Source of the DNA: Akkermansiaceae bacterium
GTDB lineage: Bacteria; Verrucomicrobiota; Verrucomicrobiia; Verrucomicrobiales; Akkermansiaceae
Direction of reading: 5' to 3'
Assembly (NCBI GenBank): GCA_905182405.1
Contig: CAJJBQ010000001.1
Location: 1,116,001-1,180,000, forward strand
Length of the DNA stretch: 64,000 nucleotides
Part shown: piece after piece, positions 44,047 to 52,076 of the stretch
How positions within the stretch are numbered: the first letter of the stretch is position 1
Layout: every line of letters starts with the position of its first letter
The notes under the pieces: generated by a model
Seen by the model: the letters and a program-made list of their open reading frames with translations, nothing else
Told to the model about the DNA's origin: nothing
The model's database searches: none
Program-made: the position numbers and the translations under genes

Positions 44047-45027
44047 TTACTTGGGAAGCACCCAGATGTTTCGGAAGACGACGGGGTTGCCGTGATTTTG
44101 AAGGTAGACAGGACGGGCTTCGTCTTTGAGGGGGCCGTTTTTAGGAGAGGCGGTGGTGAAGTCTTTGGTGAGTTTTTGATTCTTGTGAATGAGGACACCG
44201 TTGAGTTTCACGGTCATTGAAGGCCAGTCGGTCATTTTACCTCCGGCATCAAACTTGGCTGCGGTGAAGTCGACATCGTAAGTCTGCCATTTGAGGGGAG
44301 GAAGGCACATGTTGAGACGGGGCTCGGCGATGGAGTAGATGCCGCCGCACTCGTTCATTTTCCCGTCGAGGCCGAAGGAATCGAGGATCTGGGTTTCCCA
44401 GCGCCCGCCAAAGTAGACGCCGCTATTTCCGCGGCCCTGACCACGGGCGAAGGGTTTGTAAGGGGGGCGGAATTCGAGGTGGAGCTTGTAGCTTTTAAAG
44501 GTCGGCTTGCTGGTGGTTCCGGTGGCTTGAAGGAGGCCATTTTCCATCTTGCCGTTTTGCCAGTGCTCGACGGAAGTGCCATCGAACAACACGGTGGCTC
44601 CTTCCGGTGCCTTGGCTCCGAGGGTGGGGCTTTCGCGTTCGATGCGAGGGAGGATGACGGGGGTGGATTTACCGATTTTAACGGTGATGTTTCCTTTTCC
44701 GAGGGTGAGGGAGAGGGGGGCTTTTTTGTCGGGGATGAGTTGGTTTTCTTTTCGGGTTAGGTTGTAGATCGCACGAGAGTCTTCTTTTTTCCAGCCTTTG
44801 CCGGGGAGGCCATTTTCGAGGAAGTAGGCGGTAAATTTTCCGTCGCCGAGGGCTACGAGTTGAATGCCAACGGGTGCGCCTTCTTTGTAGTATTCGCCTT
44901 GGATCGAAAAATCAGGGTTTTCTTTGGCTGCTTTTTCGGGGTCGATCCAAGTGGACTTGGGAGATTTCTTGTCCTCGGCTTGGGCGGAAGCGAAGGCGAG
45001 GAGAGTAGTGAATAGGAATAGTTTCAT
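44047..45027 (-). CDS. Secreted DUF1080 protein (3-keto-disaccharide hydrolase family)
   Basis: 326 residues, with a signal peptide (MKLFLFTTLLAFASAQAED). The DUF1080 domain fills the second half: GATVLFDGTSVEHWQNGKME, YKLHLEFRPPYKP, RGNSGVYFGGRWETQILDSF, WQTYDVDFTAAKF, VKLNGVLIHKNQKL and VYLQNHGNPVVFRNIWV. This concanavalin-like fold includes 3-keto-glucosidases/disaccharide hydrolases that act with Gfo/Idh/MocA oxidoreductases; one such oxidoreductase gene (7502) is broken here. The first third is a separate domain of unknown role (VGIQLVALGDGKFTAYFLE). Probably in the periplasm. It is followed upstream by the GH32 remnant, on the same strand. Confidence 0.92.
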   Translation of the reverse strand: MKLFLFTTLLAFASAQAEDKKSPKSTWIDPEKAAKENPDFSIQGEYYKEGAPVGIQLVALGDGKFTAYFLENGLPGKGWKKEDSRAIYNLTRKENQLIPDKKAPLSLTLGKGNITVKIGKSTPVILPRIERESPTLGAKAPEGATVLFDGTSVEHWQNGKMENGLLQATGTTSKPTFKSYKLHLEFRPPYKPFARGQGRGNSGVYFGGRWETQILDSFGLDGKMNECGGIYSIAEPRLNMCLPPLKWQTYDVDFTAAKFDAGGKMTDWPSMTVKLNGVLIHKNQKLTKDFTTASPKNGPLKDEARPVYLQNHGNPVVFRNIWVLPK

Positions 45028-45072
45028 GATGGTTTGATTTGTGATTTGGCGGCGGAGCGAGGCGATGAAAGG

Positions 45073-45498
45073 TTACTGGCCGTTTTCCCCAGGTTTTCCC
45101 CAGGTCGACTTAAGTTCACAAATGGTAAGCTGGTGAACCTTGCAACCCACGATTTGTTGGGTCCAGGGGGCGAGGCGGGGATCTAAGATGAGGGAAGCCG
45201 TGATTTCGCCGAAGTGGGAGAAAGCTTCGACGGACATGCGGTCGATGAGGAGGCGGAGGGAGATCTCGCCATCGCGGGGTTTGAGGTCGCGGCAGAGGAG
45301 GGGCCATTTTTCGAGAAAGCCGGTGATATCGTGCTCAGTGTCAATCCTGCCATTCAAGGGACCCCTTCCGAAGGTCTCACCGGCGACGAGCCAATCGCCG
45401 TAGGAAGGGGTTTCGAAGTCGGTAACAACGAGGTCCTCCGCGACAAGAGAAAGCGCTGAGCAGGCAAGGGTGAGGATCGCTTTTGCGGGAAGAGTCAC
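45073..45498 (-). CDS. GH32 (levanase/fructosidase) remnant with a large in-frame internal deletion
   Basis: From GTG 45498 about 141 residues are open: a signal peptide (VTLPAKAILTLACSALSLV), then the start of the N-terminal domain typical of secreted PVC GH32 enzymes (DLVVTDFETPSYGDWLVAGE, FGRGPLNGR, ITGF). This joins directly to the C-terminal end of GH32 beta-sandwich domains (EISLRLLIDRMSVEAFSHFG, then HQLTICELKSTW, the usual V-DRTSVE-F and VHELKSIW region). The five-bladed catalytic propeller, some 350-450 residues, is missing. The reading frame is kept across the junction near 45350, so a small protein could still be made, but it cannot be a glycosidase. A frame start at 45561 exists, but the signal peptide favours 45498. 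Confidence 0.65.
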   Translation of the reverse strand: MTLPAKAILTLACSALSLVAEDLVVTDFETPSYGDWLVAGETFGRGPLNGRIDTEHDITGFLEKWPLLCRDLKPRDGEISLRLLIDRMSVEAFSHFGEITASLILDPRLAPWTQQIVGCKVHQLTICELKSTWGKPGENGQ

Positions 45499-45579
45499 GG
45501 CAAGTAGTATCGCTGAATTCTGTGCGAAGGACAATTCAAGTCTTTCGGGACTTCCTTTCACTGACTGATTTCCTTAATT

Positions 45580-45867
45580 GACGACTCTAATCTCTATCTC
45601 GCGAACGATTTTGAGCGGAATAATTTTTATCGCAACGACGGGGAAACCTTTGTTGATTTGGCTGATGCGCTCGGCGTGGAGGATCTTTCGGCGGGAATGG
45701 GAATCACCTGGGGGGATTTTAATAACGACGGGAGATCGGACGCCTAAGTGAGCAATATGTTCTCGAGTGCAGGGAACCGGATCGCTTATTAGAGGCAGTT
45801 TCGAGAAGGCGTTTCGGACGACGGCCGTTCAGAAATTGTCCTGGCTACTTGCGACATCGAAGGATGA
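45580..45867 (+). pseudogene. Fragment of a CRTAC1/FG-GAP (VCBS) repeat protein with two in-frame stops
   Basis: One frame reads DDSNLYLANDFERNNFYRND, GMGITWGDFNNDGRSDA, then TAA (45745), VSNMFSSAGNRIAY, TAG (45790), RQFREG. The intact family has D-NNDG-x-LD-x-YVSNMFSSAGNR, a classic FG-GAP/CRTAC1 stretch, so the two stops replace what should be sense codons (DAY and YQ). No start codon or signal peptide is present and the rest of the gene is gone. After about 45804 the frame is no longer family-like. It sits beside the GH32 remnant and the isomerase gene, in a patch of decay at 45.0-45.9 kb. Confidence 0.75.
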
Positions 45868-45917
45868 TTCGCTGCGCGATGGAGAAGAAGCAAGCCGTCT
45901 CATCACGGAGCTTGTTT

Positions 45918-46811
45918 CTAGGCCAATTCTTTCCGGCACTTTTCGAGAAGTGCTTTGGTGGCCTTGATGCCCTTTTCTTCCGAGAGCTTTCCTCCTTCGT
46001 ATTCGACGCCAACCCAACCGTGGTATTTGTGGTCGAGCACGATTTGGAGCGCCTTCTTGAAGTTGGTTTTAGTTTCATCCCCGGCTTCGTTGAAGTCGTG
46101 AGATTTGGCCGAAACTCCTTTGGCAAATGGCATGAGCTCTTTGAGGCCCTTGTAGCGATCGTAGCCGTGGAAGTTTCCGAAATCGGGAAGCGACCCGCAT
46201 TCATCGAGGCCGACGTCGCCAAGGACTTTGGCCATCCATTCTCCATTGGAAGAAAGCCCGCCGTGGTTCTCCACGATGATGTTGATTTGGTGATCTTGGG
46301 CAAATGTGGTCAGGGCGGTGAGGCCTTTGACGCAGTTGAGTGCTTTTTCGTCGTCGGTCGTGCCTTCTCCATGTGAGTTCACGCGGATGGAGTGGCAGCC
46401 GAGGAACTTGGCGGCTTCAACCCATTTCTTATGCTGGTCGACGGTTTTCTGTCTTTTGGCATCGGTGCCGGCGCCGAGGTGGCCTTCGCCATCGACCATG
46501 ATGAGGACGTTGCTCATACCAAGATCGGAGACGCGCTTTTTGAGCTCGTCAAGATACTTCATGTCCTTGGCCTTGTCCTTGAAGAACTGGTTTACGAATT
46601 CGAGGCCGAGGATGTCGAAGTTCTTCTTCGTGAACTCGGGCCATTCCATATTGGTCAACTTTCCGCCCTTGAGCGCGCGGTGGTTGGACCACTGGGCGAG
46701 GGAAATTTTAAAGAGAGACCCAGGGTCCTTCTTGTGGGCTCCGTGGTGATCGGCCAAGGCTGAAGCGGTTAGTGAAGCGATTGAGGCGTGAATAAATTTT
46801 CGACGTAACAT
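45918..46811 (-). CDS. Tat-exported sugar phosphate isomerase/epimerase family protein (xylose isomerase-like TIM barrel)
   Basis: About 297 residues from ATG 46811, which gives an RR-type export start (MLRRKFIHASIASLTASALA). A frame start 30 bases upstream is less likely. The TIM-barrel landmarks of the AP endonuclease 2/xylose isomerase-like family are visible: NVLIMVDGEGHLG, HSIRVNSHGEGTTDD, INIIVENHGGLSSNGEW with the metal-binding Glu, CGSLPDFGNFHGYDRYKG, GVSAKSHDFNEAGDETKTN and WVGVEYEGGKL. Such secreted members occur with Gfo/Idh/MocA and DUF1080 proteins in sugar-conversion loci of PVC bacteria. The substrate is unknown. It diverges from the cobalamin adenosyltransferase gene by 50 bases. 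Confidence 0.9.
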   Translation of the reverse strand: MLRRKFIHASIASLTASALADHHGAHKKDPGSLFKISLAQWSNHRALKGGKLTNMEWPEFTKKNFDILGLEFVNQFFKDKAKDMKYLDELKKRVSDLGMSNVLIMVDGEGHLGAGTDAKRQKTVDQHKKWVEAAKFLGCHSIRVNSHGEGTTDDEKALNCVKGLTALTTFAQDHQINIIVENHGGLSSNGEWMAKVLGDVGLDECGSLPDFGNFHGYDRYKGLKELMPFAKGVSAKSHDFNEAGDETKTNFKKALQIVLDHKYHGWVGVEYEGGKLSEEKGIKATKALLEKCRKELA

Positions 46812-46861
46812 TAGGTGATATTCACGCTGGAATGCTGGCAAGGAAAGGTGAAAGTTCAGTA

Positions 46862-47389
46862 ATGAGTATAACGACCAAGCGAGGGGACGAGGGAACTACT
46901 GATTTGCTTTTTGGAGGGAAGTCCTCAAAGACCGCTCCTCAGGTAGAAGCTCTCGGTGAGGTCGATGAACTGAATGCGGTGCTGGGACTGGCTCGCGTGG
47001 CAATGGATGGCGAAGCGGCGGAAGTGATCGACCAGATCCAGAAGTGGTTGGTGACACTCATGGGGGAGCTGGCGATGCCCGAGGGAAAGGACGAGGCTTA
47101 TGAAAAAGCGGGCTTTGGAAGGATCACGGAGAAGGAGATCGAGTGGGTTGAGAATTTAAGTGGGGGAATCGAAGGAGATCGAAAATTTGAGGGCTGGCTT
47201 CGGCCGGGAGAGACCGGAGGAGAGCTGGCGGCAAGATTGCACCTGGCGCGGACGGTGGCTCGAAGGGCGGAAAGATCGGCGTGGAAGGTTTCGGAAAAGG
47301 TGGCGACGCGGGAGCTGCGGATTTTTCTGAATCGGCTCTCGGATGCCTTTTGGCTGATGGCGCGAAAGAGTGAGGAGGCGCTAGGATAG
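46862..47389 (+). CDS. PduO-type cob(I)alamin adenosyltransferase
   Basis: 175 residues from ATG 46862, preceded by AAAGGTGAAAG. The start MSITTKRGDEGTTDLLFGG is the family signature around the ATP-binding site, and GWLRPGETGGELAARLHLAR, RTVARRAERSAWKV and FLNRLSDAFWLMAR complete the PduO-type (MMAB-like) pattern with its conserved arginines. The enzyme attaches an adenosyl group to cob(I)alamin to form coenzyme B12, in the cytoplasm. This implies the organism salvages cobalamin or uses an adenosylcobalamin enzyme, though none is encoded in the window. It starts 50 bases from the divergent isomerase gene. A frame upstream to 46832 has a weaker context. Confidence 0.93.
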   Translation: MSITTKRGDEGTTDLLFGGKSSKTAPQVEALGEVDELNAVLGLARVAMDGEAAEVIDQIQKWLVTLMGELAMPEGKDEAYEKAGFGRITEKEIEWVENLSGGIEGDRKFEGWLRPGETGGELAARLHLARTVARRAERSAWKVSEKVATRELRIFLNRLSDAFWLMARKSEEALG

Positions 47390-47402
47390 CGGTCCCGGCT
47401 GT

Positions 47403-47637
47403 CTAATTCTGAACGGCCCGGACGCGGAGGAAGCGCTCGGTGGTGTCGACAATTTTAAGACCAAGTAATTTGGGGTTTGCACTTGCCGTCAGGGGGATCT
47501 CCTCCATGGAAGATGATCATATCGGTCTTTTCCGAGGGGACGGAGAAGCTCTTTTCTTAGACGAGGGTTTTGTATTCGTCGGCGAAAAGTTGGGCAGGGG
47601 TGAGAGAAAGTATGAGTGATTTGATGAATGAGCGCAT
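47403..47637 (-). pseudogene. Decayed small secreted protein gene (one stop, one frameshift)
   Basis: From ATG 47637 a signal peptide and start are readable (MRSFIKSLILSLTPAQLFAD, then EYKTLV) up to TAA at 47557-47559. The same frame goes on with EKSFSVPSEKTDMIIFHGGD, then a frame change near GGAGAT leads to LTASANPKLLGLKIVDTTER and FLRVRAVQN before TAG at 47403-47405. The ending is a sensible C-terminus only in the second frame. I read this as a gene of about 75-80 codons with one nonsense and one frameshift mutation. No family was recognised. Nothing else is visible in 47390-47747. Confidence 0.55.
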
Positions 47638-47747
47638 GATTCCGGTTTGAGGTTGTTATTGGAACCTCTAATCGAAGTTAAGCGAGCCGCCTGATCTACA
47701 GCAGGATGAGCTTGGTGGAGAGTCGGAGTTTGAGCTAAGCTTGCTGC

Positions 47748-48920
47748 ATGCAAAAGGTTGTTTGGATGATTCTGGATTCGGTGGGGATCGGTGGGGCTCC
47801 GGATGCGGCTGAGTTTGGCGATGAGGGGAGCGATACCTTGGGGCATATAGCCGAGTGGTTTTTGGAGAACGAGGGCCGGGCTTTGGCACTTCCTAATCTT
47901 GCGCGATTGGGTTTGGGAGAAGCATATCGGCTCGTGCATGGGAAGCTGCCAGCAGGGTGGGAAAAAGTGGAGACGGTGGGTTTTTTCGCGGCGGCAAGTG
48001 AGGTGTCGACCGGGAAGGACACTCCGAGTGGGCATTGGGAAATGGCGGGAGTTCCTGCGACTTGGGATTGGGGCTACTTTCCCAAAGTGGAAGAATGTTT
48101 TCCAAGGGACTTGTTAGAGAAAATTTGGCAAGTGGGGGACTTGGAAGGTTCGCTGGGGCATTGCCATGCGAGCGGCACAGAGGTGATCAAGCGACTTGGA
48201 GAGGAAAGTGTGCGCACGGGGAAGCCCATTTTTTACAGCTCGGCGGACTCGGTCTTTCAGATCGCGGCGCATGAAGAAGCCTTTGGCTTGGAGCGCTTGT
48301 TGGATCTTTGTAAAAAGGTGCGTGAGTTGACGATCGAGATGAATGTGTGTCGGGTGATCGCGCGGCCTTTTGTCGGAGAGCCTGGTGCTTTTGAACGGAC
48401 GGGGAATCGAAGAGACTACGCGGTGAGGCCGCCGAAACCGACGGTGTTGTTGCGCTTGGTGGATGACGGGAAGAAAGTGGCGGGAGTGGGAAAGATTGGT
48501 GACATTTTTGCGCATACCGGGATGTCGCTTGAACTCAAAGCAAGCGGGCATCCGATGCTTTGGAACCGGACTCGAGAGGCCTTGGAGGAAGCCGATTTGG
48601 TGATGACAAACTTTGTCGATTTCGACATGCTCTTCGGGCACCGCCGGGACCCGAAAGGATATGGAGAGGCCCTGGAGGAGTGGGATTGGGAGTTGGGTCA
48701 CTTTTTAGCGGAGCGAGGAGACGACTTGATTGTGATCACCGCCGACCACGGAAACGATCCGACTTGGGAGGGAACTGACCACACCCGTGAGCGTGTTCCT
48801 GTCTTGATCCATGGTGTTGGAGTGGGAAATGGCGGGATTCGAGGGACCTTCGCGGATGTGGGAGCGACGATTGCGAAGTCCTTTGGACTCAAGATGGACG
48901 AAGGTGAATCGATCTTGTAA
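47748..48920 (+). CDS. deoB: Phosphopentomutase
   Basis: 390 residues. Alkaline phosphatase-fold motifs typical of DeoB are present: VVWMILDSVGIGGAPDA with the first metal Asp, EVSTGKDTPSGHWEM with the catalytic threonine of TPSGHWE, GHCHASGTEVIKRLGEE, FYSSADSVFQIAAHE, TNFVDFDMLFGHRRDP and IVITADHGNDPTWEGTDHTR with the remaining metal ligands. The enzyme interconverts ribose or deoxyribose 1- and 5-phosphates, linking nucleoside breakdown to the pentose phosphate pathway. First gene of a deoB-deoD-cdd unit, nine bases before deoD. The deo regulator is not seen. Confidence 0.97.
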   Translation: MQKVVWMILDSVGIGGAPDAAEFGDEGSDTLGHIAEWFLENEGRALALPNLARLGLGEAYRLVHGKLPAGWEKVETVGFFAAASEVSTGKDTPSGHWEMAGVPATWDWGYFPKVEECFPRDLLEKIWQVGDLEGSLGHCHASGTEVIKRLGEESVRTGKPIFYSSADSVFQIAAHEEAFGLERLLDLCKKVRELTIEMNVCRVIARPFVGEPGAFERTGNRRDYAVRPPKPTVLLRLVDDGKKVAGVGKIGDIFAHTGMSLELKASGHPMLWNRTREALEEADLVMTNFVDFDMLFGHRRDPKGYGEALEEWDWELGHFLAERGDDLIVITADHGNDPTWEGTDHTRERVPVLIHGVGVGNGGIRGTFADVGATIAKSFGLKMDEGESIL

Positions 48921-48929
48921 GGTTCCGAC

Positions 48930-49649
48930 ATGGCCACTCCACATTTGGAAGCTCAGGAAGGTGAATTCGCCGAAACCGTGTTAATGCCGGGCGATCCGCT
49001 CCGGGCGAAATTTATCGCAGAGACTTTTCTCGATAAGGTGAAACAGGTGAACGGGGTGCGCAATATGCTCGGGTTTACCGGCACTTACGAAGGGACGAGG
49101 ATTTCGGTGGTGGGAAGTGGCATGGGGATTCCTTCGATTTCGATTTATGCCAAAGAGTTGATTACGGATTATGGGGTGAAGAACCTGATCCGGGTTGGGA
49201 GCTGTGGAGCGGTTTCCACCAAAGTAAAAGTGCGCGACGTTCTCATTGCAATGGGAGGCTGCACGGACAGCGGAGTGAATCGGGCTCGCTTTGGTGGGTA
49301 TGATTTCGCGGCGATTGCAGACTATGATTTACTGGCCGCGCATGTGGAAGCGGCCAAGGAGCTGGGGGTGCCGGTGAAAGTGGGGAACATCTTTTCGGCT
49401 GATCTCTTTTACACACCACAGCCGGAGATGTTCGATCGCATGGAAAAGATGGGCGTCTTTGGGGTGGAGATGGAAGCGGCGGGGCTTTTTGGAGTGTGCG
49501 CGGAATTTGGAGCGCGAGGGATGGCGATCTGCACGGTGAGCGATCATATTCGCACGGGCGAGAGCACGACGAGTGAGGAGCGCGAAAAGAGCTTCACCGA
49601 TATGATGAAAGTGGCCTTGGAAGCAGCGAGAAAGGTGGCTTCGAAATGA
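48930..49649 (+). CDS. deoD: Purine-nucleoside phosphorylase, DeoD type
   Basis: 239 residues. DeoD landmarks: [20 protein letters not shown] with the first active-site histidine, [55 protein letters not shown] with the substrate-binding Glu, and [12 protein letters not shown] carrying the catalytic aspartate. The hexameric enzyme splits purine (deoxy)nucleosides with phosphate, producing the sugar 1-phosphate on which the neighbouring DeoB acts. Cytoplasmic. It overlaps cdd by four bases (49646-49649). Confidence 0.97.
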   Translation: MATPHLEAQEGEFAETVLMPGDPLRAKFIAETFLDKVKQVNGVRNMLGFTGTYEGTRISVVGSGMGIPSISIYAKELITDYGVKNLIRVGSCGAVSTKVKVRDVLIAMGGCTDSGVNRARFGGYDFAAIADYDLLAAHVEAAKELGVPVKVGNIFSADLFYTPQPEMFDRMEKMGVFGVEMEAAGLFGVCAEFGARGMAICTVSDHIRTGESTTSEEREKSFTDMMKVALEAARKVASK

Positions 49650-50032
49650 CTGATCAAGAACTGCTAAAGATCGCGGCGCAGGCGAAGGAGCGGGCTTATG
49701 CTCCGTATTCGAAGTTTCTTGTCGGGGCGGCTCTGCTGGGAAAATCAGGAACGGTTTACGAGGGATGTAATGTTGAGAATGCTTCCTATGGGCTGACCAA
49801 TTGTGCGGAACGGGTGGCGATCGGGGTGGCCATTTCTTCGGGTGAACGGGAGTTTGAGGCGATTGCCATTTCCGTGAAGGGTGGGGGGAGTCCTTGCGGC
49901 GCCTGTCGGCAGGTGCTCAACGAGTTTACCCCCAAGATACGCGTTTTGATGGGAGATGAAGAAGGAAATTTGGTGAGGGAGAGATCGCTTGATCAGCTCC
50001 TTCCTGAAAGTTTCGGGCCTGACTCTCTATAG
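49646..50032 (+). CDS. cdd: Cytidine deaminase
   Basis: 128 residues, the size of tetrameric one-domain cytidine deaminases. Start [20 protein letters not shown], then [29 protein letters not shown] with the zinc-binding Cys and catalytic Glu, and [13 protein letters not shown] with the other two zinc cysteines. It deaminates cytidine and deoxycytidine to uridine and deoxyuridine, completing the salvage unit with deoD and deoB. ATGA overlap with deoD shows translational coupling. Downstream lies decayed sequence on the other strand. Confidence 0.97.
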   Translation: MTDQELLKIAAQAKERAYAPYSKFLVGAALLGKSGTVYEGCNVENASYGLTNCAERVAIGVAISSGEREFEAIAISVKGGGSPCGACRQVLNEFTPKIRVLMGDEEGNLVRERSLDQLLPESFGPDSL

Positions 50033-50039
50033 TCCCATA

Positions 50040-50413
50040 GGGGATTGGAGTCCGAAGGATGCGGTAAAAGCGAATCTGCCCTTTCGGGTCGGAGGTGTTG
50101 GTGGAATCTTCAATTCCTATGATCGCATCGATTTTCACTTCCGGGACTCTGGTGGCGACGTGATCGTATCCTAGATTGAAGGCGGCGAAGGTGAAGGGAT
50201 TGGTGGGACGATTGAAGCCAATCTAAGCCGTTTGGAGAAGAGGGGGGATGAGTTCTGCGTCAATTGATTGGGCACCCGCAGAATTGTCGTTCGATGTCCA
50301 GCCGTCGGAGCCTACACATTGATTGTTTCCGGCAGGAAAGACGTCGAGATCAGCTTCATACAAAAGATCTGCATGCACCAAGGGGCTGAGGAGAATGAGG
50401 GGGATTTTTTAAT
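50040..50413 (-). pseudogene. Decayed N-terminal part of a secreted protein
   Basis: On the minus strand a frame reads KIPLILLSPLVHA, a signal-peptide end, then DLLYEADLDVFPAGNNQCVG and SDGWTSNDNSAGAQSIDAEL up to TAG at 50223-50225, and goes on in the same frame (IGFNRPTNPFTFAAFNLGYD, HVATRVPEVKIDAIIGIEDS, then QIRFYRILRT). The whole reads like the start of a secreted verrucomicrobial protein with a jelly-roll domain, with its start codon lost (a TAA lies where MKK would be expected), one internal stop, and everything past cdd missing. No specific family is named. Nothing else is seen in 50033-50476. Confidence 0.6.
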
Positions 50414-50476
50414 GGAAGAAGGGGGCTCACAACGGGCGAATTTCAAAAAATAAGCGCGAATGTGCGGTCACACAAG

Positions 50477-50500
50477 AAGGTAGCCTTTTCAGGCTACCTT
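50477..50500 (-). terminator. Stem-loop terminator after the EF-hand gene
   Basis: A 9-base-pair stem (AAGGTAGCC / GGCTACCTT) with a six-base loop, 41 bases after the EF-hand stop. On the minus strand it is followed by CTTG rather than a long T-run, so it is a moderate terminator; on the + strand the following TTTC is equally weak. Confidence 0.55.
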
Positions 50501-50540
50501 TCAACTTGCTTGGGGGGGCAGGCAAGGGGGATAAGCGAGA

Positions 50541-51104
50541 TTACTCGCCTCCTTCTTTACGGTGGCCTGGGCCACGGTTGTGATCTTTCGGGCGGAAATT
50601 TCCGCTACCGTTACGTGAGCCGTCGTGACGAGGGTAGGGGCGGAGACGCGCGTTGAATTCTTCGAAAGAAATATCACCGCTTTCGTCGGAATTGAGACGA
50701 GCGAAGATCTCTGCGATCATCTCTTTAGGAGCATTTTCGAGGTGAGGAATTGCGGCAAGTTCTTCGAGGGAGAGGCGTCCATCGTCACCAGCGATCTCTG
50801 CGAACTTCTCAGCGCGCTTGTCTTCGATGGCAGCGCGGATTGCGTTACGAGCTTCTTGACTCTCTTCTTTGGAGATTTTTCCGTCACCATCGGTATCAAT
50901 TTCAGCACGGTTTGATTCACGAGCGGCCTTGCGGGCTTCTTTGATGGCTTGACGCTCTTCTTCGTCAATTTGGCCGTCTCTGTTGACGTCATAATGGTCG
51001 AGGAATTCTGGAAGGGTGCCGTCACCGAATAACTTGTCACCCGCTTGTGCGAAGGAAGCTCCTCCAAGAAAGATTCCGATGACTAGGGTTGATTTGAGGT
51101 TCAT
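50541..51104 (-). CDS. Secreted EF-hand calcium-binding protein
   Basis: 187 residues, with a signal peptide (MNLKSTLVIGIFLGGASFAQA). Four EF-hand loops can be read: DVNRDGQIDEEE, DTDGDGKISKEE, a degenerate AGDDGRLSLEEL and NSDESGDISFEEF, with helices such as AIKEARKAARESN between. The tail is low-complexity and basic/histidine-rich (GSRNGSGNFRPKDHNRGPGH), possibly for binding a surface or nucleic acid. Calmodulin-like secreted proteins are common in Verrucomicrobia; the role is unknown. It follows the anchored LTxxQ gene at 51287 on the same strand with a 182-base gap, so membership in the sigma-factor operon is uncertain. Confidence 0.9.
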   Translation of the reverse strand: MNLKSTLVIGIFLGGASFAQAGDKLFGDGTLPEFLDHYDVNRDGQIDEEERQAIKEARKAARESNRAEIDTDGDGKISKEESQEARNAIRAAIEDKRAEKFAEIAGDDGRLSLEELAAIPHLENAPKEMIAEIFARLNSDESGDISFEEFNARLRPYPRHDGSRNGSGNFRPKDHNRGPGHRKEGGE

Positions 51105-51286
51105 GATTCTTTTTCTGAGGTTTTGAGAAAGTGATTTTTTCGATTGAGATCGTCGCGTTCATGTGAAGAGACGCGGGAAGATGGATCGGGGTTACAAAAA
51201 AAGGTTTTTTCGATTCCTTGTAAATCCAAGGGATTACGCGGTTCTTTTGTGCAGACTATTCCTTTGGTGAGGAAAAAGGGGACAGA

Positions 51287-52027
51287 TTACTGTCTGAGGA
51301 GCTCGAAGAGATTTCCTTCGGAACGGGTCGAGGCCTCGCCGTCGACGGATGCAGGTCCATCTGAGGAGGTAGTGACGCCCGCCTCAGAAGTTGGGTGGGC
51401 TGCTACGGCGACCATCGCACCGTTGTTGATGGCGTCGTTGAGGTCATCCTCAAGTTGGCCGACGACGTCTTTCCACCAAGCCTCGTCGTCGATCGTCGCT
51501 TCTGTAAGAGCATCTTGTTGATCGGAATCGAGCTCGATATAAATGCTATCGTTCAGGGTGGAACCTACATTGACTCTTGGCAGAGGCTGACCATTCACAA
51601 GGATCGCGGGGTGAGCTTGCTTGTGATGAGCGACGATCAGAGGGAAGATATCCCGACGTTGGTTATTGGTGAGGTAGTACTTTTCGGTGAGCTTATCAAG
51701 TTTGTTCCGGCTTTCTTGCCGCGTCCGGTTCACAATGGCATTTACCCTTTGCAAGTCAGCGTCAGTGAGATTCGAGATGGATGAGCTGGTGAGGCCGAGA
51801 TCGTGATCGGAGGAATCCACGATCCGAGAGGAATTCGCTCTTGCTGCGCGGCTTCGCGATTGATCCAGATTTACAAATTTTCGTTCTGGAGCATTTTGGG
51901 AGCTTGCAAAGAGTTGATCACCAGCGGCCTGATAGTAGTCGTCACTCTGGAGAAATGAGATCGAAAATGCCAAGGTCCCAGCGACAACAAGCATTGTAAT
52001 ACCGAGGGTAAATTGGGAGCGCGACAT
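51287..52027 (-). CDS. Membrane-anchored periplasmic protein with LTxxQ-like motifs
   Basis: 246 residues. One N-terminal membrane helix at about 7-27 (TLGITMLVVAGTLAFSISFL) with the rest presumably periplasmic. A helical region at 85-125 ends in YYLTNNQRRDIFPLIVAHH, where LTNNQ matches the LTxxQ motif of Spy/CpxP/CnrX-like proteins; a second, weaker one is LDSDQQDAL near 166. The C-terminal 50 residues are low-complexity (SEAGVTTSSDGPASVDGEAS). It lies 49 bases after the shorter LTxxQ protein gene of the sigma-factor unit, so it looks like a fourth member. I found no named family. Confidence 0.75.
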   Translation of the reverse strand: MSRSQFTLGITMLVVAGTLAFSISFLQSDDYYQAAGDQLFASSQNAPERKFVNLDQSRSRAARANSSRIVDSSDHDLGLTSSSISNLTDADLQRVNAIVNRTRQESRNKLDKLTEKYYLTNNQRRDIFPLIVAHHKQAHPAILVNGQPLPRVNVGSTLNDSIYIELDSDQQDALTEATIDDEAWWKDVVGQLEDDLNDAINNGAMVAVAAHPTSEAGVTTSSDGPASVDGEASTRSEGNLFELLRQ

Positions 52028-52076
52028 GAAAAATGGAGGCTAAGAAAAGAAAAAATAATTGTGTCTTATCGATCGA

